Part shown: positions 43,098 through 53,629 of the stretch, piece by piece | How the letters are laid out: every line of letters starts with the position of its first letter | How positions within the stretch are numbered: the first letter of the stretch is position 1 | Source of the DNA: Bog-473 sp963787485 | Lineage (GTDB): Bacteria > Actinomycetota > Acidimicrobiia > Acidimicrobiales > RAAP-2 | Direction: 5' to 3' | NCBI GenBank assembly: GCA_963787485.1 | Contig: CAWBDF010000007.1 | Location: 1-64,000, forward strand | DNA length: 64,000 nt | Notes under the pieces: model-generated | What the model saw: only the letters and a program-made list of their open reading frames with translations | Databases searched by the model: none | What the model was told of the DNA's origin: nothing | Translations under genes and position numbers: made by a program

Positions 43098-46000
43098 ATG
43101 GGACACACCTGGGCACGAATCGTCAGCAGCCGACACCGCGCTGGGCCACGGGTCTCCAGCGGCACCGCCACGATGACGCTGGTCGGGCAACGTGTCGTCT
43201 CGGTGCTCCTGGCGGTCCTCGTGATGGCGTCGACCGCCCTGGTGTTCGCCGGCACATCGGCCAAGCCCGCCGGCGCCAGCACCGTCTTCGCCTCGGGCCA
43301 GGTGTTCGCCTCGGTGGGGAGCGCCAGCGTCAACGTCTACGACCCAGCGACGGCCAACCAGATCAACACCTTGACCGACAGCACCGGGAGCGCGCTCACG
43401 GGCGGGAGCGCCTTCGACGCCAAGGGTGACCTCTACGTCGCCGACTACAGCACCGGCCAGATCAGCGAGTTCGGGCCCGACGGCACCCCCTTGGGGGTCT
43501 TCGCCTCGGGGCTCAACCTGCCCCTCTCCCCCGTCTTCGACCAGGCGGGCAACCTCTACGTCGGTCAACAGGGCACGCCCTATATCGCCGAGTTCAACTC
43601 GACCGGCCAGAACGTGGCCAATTACGGCCCGGTCACCACCCCCGAGACGGGCGACGACTGGATCGACCTCGAAGGTGACCAGTGCACCTTCTTGTACACC
43701 TCGGAGACCGACGAGATCTACAGCTACAACAAGTGCACCACCACGCAGCGGGCCCGTGTTCAACCAGGCACCCCTGCCCGGGTCCAACGCGTACCAGCTC
43801 AAGATCCTGTCCAACGGCGACGTCCTGGTGGCCGATACCGACTCCGTCGTGCTGCTCGACTCGAGCGGCAACCTCGTTCAGAGCTATCCCTGCTCGTCGC
43901 TGTCCGGGTGCGCCGGAGGCCTCTTCAACGTCGCCGTCGATCCGGGCGGGACCTCGTTTTGGACCGACGACTTCTTCACCGGACTGATCTGGCAGGTCGA
44001 CATGGCCACGGGCACCGTCATGCAGACCATCAACACCAACGCCACCTACCTCTACGGGCTCTCGGTGGACTACGGCTACACGGCGGCGGCGACGCAGACC
44101 GTCGTCTCGGCCACTCCCACCACCTTGACGGTGCCGCCAGTGACGTGGCAGTTCTTCACTCCGACCCAGGTCTCGGCCGTCCTGACCGACAGCGCAACGG
44201 GCACTCCGATACCCAATGAGCCCGTGACCTTGACCCTCAACACGAACGCCACGGAATCGTGCACGGCCACCACCGACTCGACCGGGACGGCGACGTGCCT
44301 CATCACCCCGACCGAGTCCTCCGGTACCTACACGCTGAGTGCGTCATTCGCCGGGGATTCGTCGCAATCGGCCTCGATCGGGTCCGACAGCTCGACCACG
44401 CCCGTCATCGTCCTCCCCGACAACAGCTCGCTGACCTATACCGGGCCCACCACCGCGGTCAACGGCCAGCCCCTCACCCTCACCGGCACGCTGACCACTG
44501 ACACTCCGACGACGGGGACTCCGCTGCCGAACAAAACTGTGACATTCACCATCGGATCGGGCTCGACCGTCCAGAGCTGCATGACGCTGCAGAGCCTCGC
44601 CGACGGGGCGGTCAGCTGCACCATCCCCACCGTGAACCAGCCCGTGTCCAACGTGTCGATCGGTGGGACGTTCACCGGCGACGCCTACGACACTTCGGCT
44701 TCGGTCACGCCGCCGGTCGTGGCGACGGTGACGGAGCCGACCTCCCTCCAGGTGAAGTGCCAGTCGCTGGAGAACGGCCCGACGTGCACGAGCGACTTCT
44801 CCGATGCCTTCACCGCGATCGGCGTTCTGACCGACACCGTCACCAACGCGCCCATCGTGGGTGAACCGGTCACGCTCACCCTCGACGGCCACGAAACCTG
44901 TAGCGGCACCACGGACGCCACCGGCACCGCATCGTGCTCCATCACGCCGGGCGAACCGGCTGCGACCTACACGCTGACCGGCTCCTTCGCTGGCGATGTC
45001 ACCCAACCGTTGCAGCTGATGGCCGCCACCGGTTCCACCGATTTCGTGGTGACTCTCGAGGAGACCGCGCTGTCGTACACCGGGCCGACGGTGGCCCACA
45101 ACGGGCAGCCTCTCACGCTCAGCGGTGTCCTCACGACCGACGACCCGTCTCCCGGAACCGGCGTCGTCGGCCGCACCGTGACCCTGACGCTGGGCTCTGG
45201 AGGCTCCGTACAGGCCTGCACCGGAACCACCGACCCCACTGGTGCCGTCTCGTGCACCATCGCCTCGGTGAACCAGTCGCCCGGACCGATCCCGGTCACC
45301 GCCAGCTTCGCCGGTGACGCCTACTACCAGGTAGCCAGCGTCTCCGCCACGGTCAACCTGCCCGAGGGGACGCAGCTCACACTCAGCCCGGTGACCGGGA
45401 CCTACAACGGCTCCATACCGGTGACTGCCACGCTGGTCAACACCTACACCAACCCCCCCACGCCGGTCGCCGGTGAGCCGGTCACCTTGACCCTCAACGG
45501 GACGCAGACGTGCACGGCGACGACCAACTCCGCCGGCGTGGCTTCGTGCGCCATCACGCCGAACGAGCCGGCCGGGACGTACTCACTGACCGCCACGTTC
45601 TCTGGCGACAACTCGTCCGTACCTCAGCTGGTGTCCACGAGCTCCTCGACGACCTTCACCGTCACCGCCGCCCCGACCTGGTTCACCTACACCGGTACGA
45701 CTTCGGTGACCAACGGCGGCACGGCGACGCTCTCGGGGGTGTTGTCCACGAACGAGCCGACGGGGGGCACCGACGTTTCCGGTCGGACGGTCACCTTCAC
45801 CCTGGGGTCCGGCAGCTCGCAACAGAGCTGTACGGCGGTGACGATTGCCACCGGGGCGGCCAGCTGCACCGTCTCCAATGTGAACCAGACCAGCGGCACC
45901 GCTGGGATCTCGGCCACCTTCGGGGGGGACACGTACTACCAGTCGTCCTCAGCCTCGTCGTCGGCGGTCGTCCACACGCCGACCACGCTGACGGTCAACG

Positions 46001-46959
46001 CAGGAACCAGCGACTTCGCCGACGCCGGCATCCTGTCCGGCGTCCTCACCAACTCGATCACCGGCGCTCCCATCGCCGGTAAGACGGTGGCGCTGGCCCT
46101 CAATGCCACCCAGACGTGCTCCGCGGTGACCAATTCCAGCGGGGTGGCGTCGTGCACCATCACCCCCAACGAACCGGCCGGGACCTATGCCGTCACTGCT
46201 TCCTTCGGCGGCGACTCGACCGTCTCCCCTCAGCTCCTGGCGAGCACCGGTACGAACCAGTACGTGGTCACCCACGAGGAGACCGCCATCACCTACACCG
46301 GGCCGTCCATCGCCGTCAGCGGCATGCCCATCACCTTGTCAGCCAACCTGACGACCGACGGCAACCCCCTGGGTGGGCGAGCCGTCCTCATGACGCTGGG
46401 CTCGGGGACCACGGCCCAGAGCTGCACCGGCACGACGAACACGGCTGGGAACGCCACCTGCACGATCGCCAAGGTCAACCAGACGGCGGGGTCGGTGCCG
46501 ATCGCCGTGTCGTTTGCCGGCGACTCCTACTACCGGCCGGCCAGCGCGTCGGGGACCGAGACCACCGCGGCTGCACCTGATGCGGGAGGATTCGTCGTGG
46601 GCGACGTCACGGCGGGCGCGCCCACGCTCGGAACGAGTGTGAACTTCTGGGGCTCACAGTTCTGGAAGAACAATCAGTTCAGCGGCGTCGTGAATGCCCC
46701 GGCATCCATGAAGGGCTACATCGACAACGCTCCGGGCTTCGCCTGCGGAGTCAACTGGACCTCCGATCCGGGCAACAGTTCGAATCCGCCCTCGACCATC
46801 CCCGTCAACATGGTGGTCGTGGTCTCCAGCACCATCACGCAGTCGGGGTCCGTCGAATCCGGCAACATCAAGCACCTCGTGGTGGTCTCGGTCAATCCGG
46901 GGTACGGCCCGGCGCCCGGACACGACGGGTGGGGAAAGATCATCGGCACCATCTGTTGA
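43098..46959 (+). pseudogene. Secreted beta-propeller/Ig-repeat protein 1, one-base insertion
   Basis: From ATG 43098 a signal-type segment (VVSVLLAVLVMASTALVFA) leads to an NHL/SMP-30-like propeller of about 270 residues. At 43749 an extra C relative to the paralogue shifts the frame, and the rest continues in the next frame to 46959. Eight Ig-like domains follow, alternating type A (GEPVTLTLNGTQTC) and type B (LTYTGPT, NGQPLTLSG, GSGSTVQSC), each with two Cys placed for a disulfide. A C-terminal domain of about 100 residues contains FWGSQFWKNNQFSG, SDPGNSSNPPSTIP and PGYGPAPGHDGWG. It is likely a cell-surface or secreted adhesin-like protein. Confidence 0.8.
43259..44100 (+). repeat. Propeller-coding duplication, copy 1
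   Basis: This block matches 47351-48191 at all but roughly a dozen bases by eye, plus the inserted C at 43749. Identity falls off sharply where the Ig-like domains begin. Confidence 0.88.
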
Positions 46960-47186
46960 CCCGCCCGTCGACCAGCACGCCAGGTCGCGACAACGACGAG
47001 CCAATTGTCCTTCGGACCCCGGCGCGTAGGCCTTTTACCCCTGTCGGCTGTGCGACGTGCACTCAATGCTGGAGAACGTCAACGGGCACGGAGAACGACG
47101 CCCGGGAACAACCGATCAGAACGGTCGCCGTCCACGCACGGCATGAGAGACAAGGCACGGTGGGATCCGTGCGTCGAGGGGGCGTC

Positions 47187-50100
47187 ATGAGATTGTCGAT
47201 GGCTCTGGCACACTCCGGAAGCGGCCACGCGCGTGCCGACCGGATGGAGAACCCCGGCGCGGAGCCCGCACATAGCAGGATCCGACGCCGCTTGATCGTC
47301 GCCCTGGCGGTCGCCCTGATGCTGGGCAGCGCGGGGTTGCTGTTCGGCCCGGCCAAGCCTGCCGGCGCCAGCACCGTCTTCGCCTCGGGCCAAGTGTTCG
47401 CCTCGGTGGGGAGCGCCAGCGTCAACGTCTACGACCCTTCGACGGCCAACCAGGTCAACACCTTGACCGACAGCACTGGGAGCGTGCTCACGGGCGGGAG
47501 CGCCTTCGACGCCAAAGGTGACCTCTACGTCGCCGACTACAGCACCGGCCAGATCAGCGAGTTCGGGCCCGACGGCACCCCCTTGGGGGTCTTCGCCTCG
47601 GGGCTCAACCTGCCCCTCTCCCCCGTCTTCGACCAGGCGGGCAACCTCTACGTCGGTCAACAGGGCACGCCCTATATCGCCGAGTTCAACTCGACCGGCC
47701 AGAACGTGGCCAATTACGGCCCGGTCACCACCCCCGAGACGGGCGACGACTGGATCGACCTCGAAGGTGACCAGTGCACCTTCTTGTACACCTCGGAAAC
47801 CGACGAGATCTACAGCTACAACACGTGCACCAACACGCAGGGGCCCGTGTTCAACCAGGCACCCCTGCCCGGGTCCAACGCGTACCAGCTCAAGATCCTG
47901 TCCAACGGCGACGTCCTGGTGGCCGATACCGACTCCGTCGTGCTGCTCGACTCGAGCGGCAACCTCGTTCAGAGCTATCCCTGCTCGTCGCTGTCCGGGT
48001 GCGCCGGGGGCCTCTTCAACGTCGCCGTCGATCCGGGCGGGACCTCGTTTTGGACAGACGACTTCTTCACCGGACTGATCTGGCAGGTCGACATGGCCAC
48101 GGGCACCGTCATGCAGACCATCAACACCAACGCCACCTACCTCTACGGGCTCTCGGTGGACTACGGCTACACGGCGGCGGCGACACAGACCACGCCGCCC
48201 GCGCCCCCGTCGTCGCTCACCATTCAGCCCGTCACCGGCAACTTCTCCGCCCCCACCCCGGTCTCGGCCGTGCTGACCAACAGCTCGGGCGCCGCCATCG
48301 CGAACGAGCCGGTCGTCTTCACCCTCAACGGGAACAGCCTGGAGGCGTGCACCGCCACCACCGACGCCACCGGCACCGCCACCTGCACGATCACGGCGAC
48401 CGAGCCCTCCAGCACCTACACCCTGGCCGCGTCCTTCGCCGGAGACTCGTCCATCTCGGCACCCGTGGGCTCGAGCAGCTCCACGAGCAGCTTCACTGTC
48501 ACCCCCGACACCAGTTCGCTGACCTACACCGGGCCCACCACCGCGGTCAACGGCCAGCCCGTCACCCTCACCGCCACGCTGACCACCGACACGCCGACCG
48601 CCGGGACCCCGCTGCCCACCAAGATGGTGACGCTCACCCTCGGGTCGGGCTCGACCGCCCAGAGCTGCAGCGGGATCACCGACGCCAACGGGAACGTCAC
48701 CACCACCATCAACGGGCAGGTGGTGTTGGGGTGCACGATCCCCACGGTGGACCAACCCGCCACCGACGAGCCCATCACGGCCAACTTCAGCGGCGACGTC
48801 TACGACACCTCCTTCACCGCCACGGCCTCGGCGACCGTCACCGAGCCGACCACGCTCACCGTCAATGCGGCGACCAGTGACTACTCCGACGCCGGCACCG
48901 TCTCGGGTGTGCTCAAGGACGGCGTCACCAACGCCCCGATCGCCGGCCAGACGGTGACCTTCCAACTCAACGGGACCGAGACCTGCAGCGGCACCACGGA
49001 CGCCACCGGCACCGCCTCGTGCTCCATCACGCCGAGCGAGCCGGCCGCCACCTACACCTTGACCGGTACCTTCGCCGGGAACACCACCCTCCCACTCCAG
49101 CTGCAAGCCGCCAATGGGTCGGCCAACTTCGTGGTCACGCTGGAGGAGACGGCGCTGACCTACACGGGCGGCACCGTGGCCCAGAACGGGCAACCCCTGA
49201 CGCTGAGCGGTGTGCTGACCACCGACGACCTGCCCCCCGGGACGGGGGTCGCCGGTCGGACGGTGGCCTTCACCCTGGGCAGCGGTGGGACCGCCCAGAC
49301 CTGCACCGGCATGACCTCCTCGTCGGGCGCGGCCTCGTGCACCCTGACGGTCGCCAACCAACCACAGGGTCCGATTCCGGTCACCGACGTCTTCGCCGGC
49401 GACGCCTACTACCAGACGGCGAGCGCGTCGGCAACGGTCAACCTGCCCGAGGGCACGAAGCTGACGGTGACGCCCGGCACGGGCACCTACAACGGCGCCA
49501 CCACGGTCTCGGCCACGCTGGTCAACACCTACACCAACGCGCCGGTCACCGGTGAGCCGGTCACCTTGACCCTCAACGGGACGCAGACGTGCATAGCGAC
49601 GACCAACTCGTCGGGGGTGGCCACGTGCCCCCTCACGCCGAACGAGCCGGCCGGGACGTACTCCCTCACGGCCTCGTTCGCCGGCGACACCACCACGACG
49701 CCGGTCCTCCTCTCTTCGAGTGGGTCGGGGACCTTCAAGGAGAGCACCGCACCCACTACGTTGACCTACACCGGGAGCACGAGCACCGTCAGCGGCCAGT
49801 CGCCGACGCTGTCGGCCACGCTCACCACGTCGAGCGGCGCCCCCCTGGCCGGCCAGACGGTGACCTTCACGGTCGGCAGCGGTAGCACGGCCCAGAGGTG
49901 CTCGGCCACCACCAACGCCTCGGGGCACGCGAGCTGCCAAATTTGCATGTACAACCAGAGCGCCAGCCCCCTCCCGGTCACCGTCAGCTACGGCGGCACC
50001 ACCTACTACTCGGGGTCGGGCGCCTCGCAGTCCGTCACGGTGGTGACGCCCACGACGCTGAGCGTGTACGCCGCCACCGGGTCGACGGGACAACCCACCA

Positions 50101-50771
50101 CCCTGTCGGGAGTCCTGACCAACTCGGTGAACGGACAGGGAATCGGCGGGCAGACGGTGACCCTGACGCTCAACGGCAGCCAGTCCTGCACGGCGGCGAC
50201 GGCGAGCAACGGCCGGGCATCGTGCTCGGTGACGCCCACCGAGGGAGCGGGCACCTACACGGTCACCGGTTCGTTCGCCGGCAACACCACCACCTCGCCG
50301 CAGCTGCTCTCGAGCGGCGGGCACAACAACGTCGTGATCACCGCGGCACCGACCGTCCTGACCTACACGGGCGCCACCACGGCGCAGAACGGCCAGTCGG
50401 TGACGCTGTCGGCCACCCTGACGAGCAACGGAGCCCCGTTGAGCGGTCAGACCGTGGTGCTGAACCTGGGCAGCGGTAGCTGGACGCAGAACTGCAGCGC
50501 CACCACGAACGCCGCGGGCTCGGCCTCGTGCACCGTGGCGTCGGTGAACCAGATCGCCGGTTCGGTGCCGGTGACCGTGGCGTACGGCGGGAACACCCTC
50601 TACCAGTCGTCGACCACCTCGGGCACCGTCAAGGTCTCTTCCTGCGGTGGCTCCGGCGGTGGGAGCGGCGGCGGTGGGAGCGGCGGTGGCGGATCGCCCT
50701 GTGGCGGTGGCGGCTGCGGCGGCGGGTACAGCACCCCGCCTCCGACCGGCGGGGGCCGGGCCTGCTCCTGA
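47187..50771 (+). CDS. Secreted beta-propeller/Ig-repeat protein 2
   Basis: The 1194-residue protein starts at ATG 47187 after GAGGGGG. A basic N-terminus and helix (RRRLIVALAVALMLGSAGLLF) form a signal-type region. Residues about 55-335 are the propeller shared with protein 1. Eight Ig-like domains follow in four A/B pairs, about 95 residues each, most with a conserved Cys pair (type A: CTATTDATGTATC). The end differs from protein 1: a Gly/Ser run with four Cys and a PTGGGRACS tail replace the globular C-terminal domain. The role is probably structural or adhesive at the surface; no catalytic motif is seen. Confidence 0.87.
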   Translation: MRLSMALAHSGSGHARADRMENPGAEPAHSRIRRRLIVALAVALMLGSAGLLFGPAKPAGASTVFASGQVFASVGSASVNVYDPSTANQVNTLTDSTGSVLTGGSAFDAKGDLYVADYSTGQISEFGPDGTPLGVFASGLNLPLSPVFDQAGNLYVGQQGTPYIAEFNSTGQNVANYGPVTTPETGDDWIDLEGDQCTFLYTSETDEIYSYNTCTNTQGPVFNQAPLPGSNAYQLKILSNGDVLVADTDSVVLLDSSGNLVQSYPCSSLSGCAGGLFNVAVDPGGTSFWTDDFFTGLIWQVDMATGTVMQTINTNATYLYGLSVDYGYTAAATQTTPPAPPSSLTIQPVTGNFSAPTPVSAVLTNSSGAAIANEPVVFTLNGNSLEACTATTDATGTATCTITATEPSSTYTLAASFAGDSSISAPVGSSSSTSSFTVTPDTSSLTYTGPTTAVNGQPVTLTATLTTDTPTAGTPLPTKMVTLTLGSGSTAQSCSGITDANGNVTTTINGQVVLGCTIPTVDQPATDEPITANFSGDVYDTSFTATASATVTEPTTLTVNAATSDYSDAGTVSGVLKDGVTNAPIAGQTVTFQLNGTETCSGTTDATGTASCSITPSEPAATYTLTGTFAGNTTLPLQLQAANGSANFVVTLEETALTYTGGTVAQNGQPLTLSGVLTTDDLPPGTGVAGRTVAFTLGSGGTAQTCTGMTSSSGAASCTLTVANQPQGPIPVTDVFAGDAYYQTASASATVNLPEGTKLTVTPGTGTYNGATTVSATLVNTYTNAPVTGEPVTLTLNGTQTCIATTNSSGVATCPLTPNEPAGTYSLTASFAGDTTTTPVLLSSSGSGTFKESTAPTTLTYTGSTSTVSGQSPTLSATLTTSSGAPLAGQTVTFTVGSGSTAQRCSATTNASGHASCQICMYNQSASPLPVTVSYGGTTYYSGSGASQSVTVVTPTTLSVYAATGSTGQPTTLSGVLTNSVNGQGIGGQTVTLTLNGSQSCTAATASNGRASCSVTPTEGAGTYTVTGSFAGNTTTSPQLLSSGGHNNVVITAAPTVLTYTGATTAQNGQSVTLSATLTSNGAPLSGQTVVLNLGSGSWTQNCSATTNAAGSASCTVASVNQIAGSVPVTVAYGGNTLYQSSTTSGTVKVSSCGGSGGGSGGGGSGGGGSPCGGGGCGGGYSTPPPTGGGRACS
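47351..48191 (+). repeat. Propeller-coding duplication, copy 2
   Basis: This is the partner of 43259-44100 at a spacing of 4092 bases. It is intact and in frame. Confidence 0.88.
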
Positions 50772-50798
50772 GCGACGGCGGGGGGCGCGGGGCGCTCC

Positions 50799-51296
50799 TC
50801 AGGGTTGGGCCACCATCACCACCGTCCCGGCGATCAGCAGGACCAAGGCCGTCCCGGCGCCACGAGCCATGAGGCGGGCGTCGCGACCGACCGACCGGTC
50901 CTCGTCGGCCCGGTGCGGGACGGGTCCCGACGCCGCCAGGACGGACCCGATCCTCCGCTCGGCCGGCCAGACGGCAGCTTCCCCGAGCAGCGCCACTCCG
51001 GCGAAGAGCCCGAGACCGGCGAGGACCCATCCGTCCCCCAACGCGTCCGACCCTTTACTGAGGGCGACGAGCGCGAACCCGAAGAGGGGGATGCCGTAGA
51101 TCGTCCGGCCGGCCCAGTTGAACCCGGCACGGAAGTACCGCCGCAGGGCCTCGGGGAGTTCGCCTCGGCGCTCCAGGGTTCGCCGGAGCCGGCCGGCCGT
51201 GGCGGCCGCGGTCAGCATGGTGACGATGCCGACCACCGCACAACCGGCATGGAGCAACAGCACGACGTCGAACGCGGCGCCGTCCGACTGGAGCAT
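50799..51296 (-). CDS. Four-helix integral membrane protein, unknown function
   Basis: The 165-residue protein has four hydrophobic segments (VVLLLHAGCAVVGIVTML, TIYGIPLFGFALVALS, VLAGLGLFAGVALLGEAAVW, ALVLLIAGTVVMVAQP) separated by basic loops, the layout of small DUF2269-like membrane proteins. It is convergent with the repeat-protein gene and divergent from galT. Nothing points to a specific job. Confidence 0.7.
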   Translation of the reverse strand: MLQSDGAAFDVVLLLHAGCAVVGIVTMLTAAATAGRLRRTLERRGELPEALRRYFRAGFNWAGRTIYGIPLFGFALVALSKGSDALGDGWVLAGLGLFAGVALLGEAAVWPAERRIGSVLAASGPVPHRADEDRSVGRDARLMARGAGTALVLLIAGTVVMVAQP

Positions 51297-51409
51297 GGGG
51301 ACATGATGCCGCTTCTGTGCACAGCAGAACCTGTACCGTAGAGACGGAGGCGCGACATGGAACAGGGTGCGACGTGGGAGGACTCGGCGGCGGCAGCGGC
51401 CGTGCCGCG

Positions 51410-52393
51410 ATGAACCAGCTGCGGCTGGACCCGCTGTCGGGACGCTGGGTGGTGGTGAGCCAGCGCCGTTCCGAGCGCCCCTACTCGTTCGTCCTTCGGT
51501 CCCCGTGGCCGACGGAGGCCCTCGGGCGGCCCTGCCCGTTCTGTCCGGGCAACGAAGAGGACACGCCGCCCGCGCTCGAGACCTACGGCCCCAGCGGCAG
51601 GTGGCTGGTCCGGGTCGTCCCCAACCTCTATCCGGCGTTCGAAGGTGACGAGCCCTTCGTCGTCGCCAACCGAGGTCCGGTGTTCACGCAGGCCTCGGCC
51701 GGCGGCATCCACGAGATCTTGATCTTCTCCCCCGAGCACGGTGCCACGCTCGGGCAGTTGAGCAAGGAGCAGATGGAACTGGTCATGGCCGCCCTGCGCG
51801 ACCGCATCGAGGAGCACGCCGCCCAACCCAACCTCCGTTACACCCAGGCCATCGTCAACTCGGGACGCGAGGCCGGTGCCTCCCTGGAGCACCCCCACGG
51901 CCAGCTCCTCGGCATGTCCTTCGTGCCGCGCGAGCTGGCCGAGGAACAGGCCCGGTTCGCCCGGTTCGCCGGATCGTGCTTGTTGTGCACGACCATTGAG
52001 GCCGAAGAGGACTCCACCCAACGGGTGATCTACGCCAACGACCGGGTGGTGGTCGTGTGCCCGTTCTGGAGCGCCGTCCCCTACGAAATGCTCGTCATGC
52101 CCCGCCAGCACAACCCGCACCTCCACCGCAGTCCGACCGAGGACCTCCTCGCCGTGGGCGAGGCCATCCGAACGTCCCTCCAGCGGGTGGCCGAAGCCAT
52201 CGGCGACGTGGCTTACAACATCGTGTTCCACTCGGCCCCCTACCGGGTCGGCGAGCCGTACCACTGGCACGCGCACATCGTGCCCAAGGCGATGACGACC
52301 GCCGGGTTCGAGCTGGGCACCGGCGTGGCCATCAACGTGATCTCCCCCGAGGAGGCGGCCGAGACCCTCAAGGTTCCCGTCCTGGCCGGCTGA
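51410..52393 (+). CDS. galT: Galactose-1-phosphate uridylyltransferase, GalT
   Basis: The 327-residue protein begins LRLDPLSGRWVVVSQRRSERP, with a zinc-type CPFCPGNEE, the active-site HPHGQ (His161 and nucleophile His163) and a second histidine cluster YHWHAHIVPK. It exchanges UMP between UDP-glucose and galactose-1-phosphate in the Leloir pathway. ATG 51410 is chosen by family start; in-frame GTG codons upstream are possible. Its stop lies three bases from the stop of the convergent maltokinase gene. Confidence 0.9.
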   Translation: MNQLRLDPLSGRWVVVSQRRSERPYSFVLRSPWPTEALGRPCPFCPGNEEDTPPALETYGPSGRWLVRVVPNLYPAFEGDEPFVVANRGPVFTQASAGGIHEILIFSPEHGATLGQLSKEQMELVMAALRDRIEEHAAQPNLRYTQAIVNSGREAGASLEHPHGQLLGMSFVPRELAEEQARFARFAGSCLLCTTIEAEEDSTQRVIYANDRVVVVCPFWSAVPYEMLVMPRQHNPHLHRSPTEDLLAVGEAIRTSLQRVAEAIGDVAYNIVFHSAPYRVGEPYHWHAHIVPKAMTTAGFELGTGVAINVISPEEAAETLKVPVLAG

Positions 52394-52396
52394 GCC

Positions 52397-53629
52397 CTAC
52401 GGCCGCCGTACCGAACGGGCCAGCTCGAGGAACGAGACGAGCCGTCGCACCAGGTCACGATCCGGCCCGACCAGCCCCGAGATCCCCGGCGTGCCCAGGT
52501 AGCCGGCGACGAAGGCTCGCCGGTTCCGCGCCTCCCAGGCTGGCCCGAGCGCGGCCAACCCCTGCCGGCCGGTGGGGTCCCGTTCGGCGGCTGCCACCAT
52601 GCAGGCGCGGTGCATCGACCACAACAGGTCGGCCACGTCGGCCAACGGCGTCCGATGGCGGGGTGCGGCCTCGTCGACCAGGACGCCGCCGGGCGCGCAG
52701 TCCGAGACCATCCAGCCCTGGTCCGTCCGGGCGGTGCGACCAAGGTGGAAGTCCCCGTGGGTCCTGATGACCGGGAGCCGGGCCTCGGTGGCCCGTATCT
52801 CCTTGAGCAGGTCGGCCACGCCGGGCGCCTCGAGCAGCGCCGCGTCGCTCGACGAGATCACCGCCTCGGCGGCGTCCGCCCATTCGGCCACCGGTTCGTG
52901 GTACCGCGTGAATGCTCCGTCGAGCGCCAGGTGCATGCGCGCCGTCATGGTTCCCAGCGCACGCGCCTCGGTGCCGAAGTCGCCTCCGGCTGCTTCGGGT
53001 GACCCGCCGCTGGCGTAGAAGTCCCGGAGCGAGGTCAGCGCCAGCGCCCACCCGCCGGAGCGGTCGGGCAGGGGCTCCTGCACCACGCCGAGGTCCCGGC
53101 CCTTCCAGGCCCAGCGCACCAAGGGCGCGGCCACGTGGTTGAACCCCGCGGCCTCCAACGCCACCAACAAGTCGACGTCGGGTCGGGGCAGGTCGCTGAG
53201 CCACGGAAAGACAACGAGATCACCCCGATCGCCGCAGTCCAGCACCGTGGCGTCGTCGTCGTCCCGCACCAGCGCGACCGGGCCCGGCCGCGGCGGGACG
53301 TCCCGCACCGTGGCCAGCAGCAGGGGACCGAGCTGGGCGTCGTAGAGCGCGTCAGTACAGACAGCCAACCCCGTCTCGTCGTCGAGCAGCCCCAGCGCCG
53401 ACTCCTCGCCCGAGCGCAGGAAGTGCTGCTCGTCCCCGACGCTCCGCAGCCCCACCACGGCGTGCGCCCGGCGGTCACCTGTCCGGACCACCAGATCCAC
53501 CAATCCGGGTCGACCGGACCGCAGCACCTCGGCCCGCTCGACGGCGATGTCCCCTGCCGGCGCGACCACCCGGTGGCCCAGCCACGCTTCAGCGATGGCG
53601 TGCAATGCCCGGTCGCGCCCCTCGGTCAC
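52397..53629 (-). CDS. Maltokinase-like phosphotransferase
   Basis: The 410-residue protein has the aminoglycoside-phosphotransferase-like core HGDFHLGRTARTDQGWMVSDC, with catalytic Asp in HGD and a metal-binding Asp in VSDC. It overlaps the treS stop by four bases, the usual TreS-maltokinase pairing, so it probably makes maltose-1-phosphate for GlgE-type glucan synthesis. Classical maltokinases have DFEGEP at the metal site; here it reads DCAPGG, so activity needs confirmation. Confidence 0.85.
   Translation of the reverse strand: MTEGRDRALHAIAEAWLGHRVVAPAGDIAVERAEVLRSGRPGLVDLVVRTGDRRAHAVVGLRSVGDEQHFLRSGEESALGLLDDETGLAVCTDALYDAQLGPLLLATVRDVPPRPGPVALVRDDDDATVLDCGDRGDLVVFPWLSDLPRPDVDLLVALEAAGFNHVAAPLVRWAWKGRDLGVVQEPLPDRSGGWALALTSLRDFYASGGSPEAAGGDFGTEARALGTMTARMHLALDGAFTRYHEPVAEWADAAEAVISSSDAALLEAPGVADLLKEIRATEARLPVIRTHGDFHLGRTARTDQGWMVSDCAPGGVLVDEAAPRHRTPLADVADLLWSMHRACMVAAAERDPTGRQGLAALGPAWEARNRRAFVAGYLGTPGISGLVGPDRDLVRRLVSFLELARSVRRP

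Noticed and set aside
44100..46560. CRISPR-like or satellite repeat array
   Set aside because: The periodicity reflects diverged Ig-like protein domains of about 95 codons, not short identical DNA repeats with spacers.
47079..50324. 1081-codon minus-strand frame opposite the second Ig-repeat gene
   Set aside because: It is a composition artefact of the repetitive GC-rich coding strand, made largely of Gly, Arg and Val runs.
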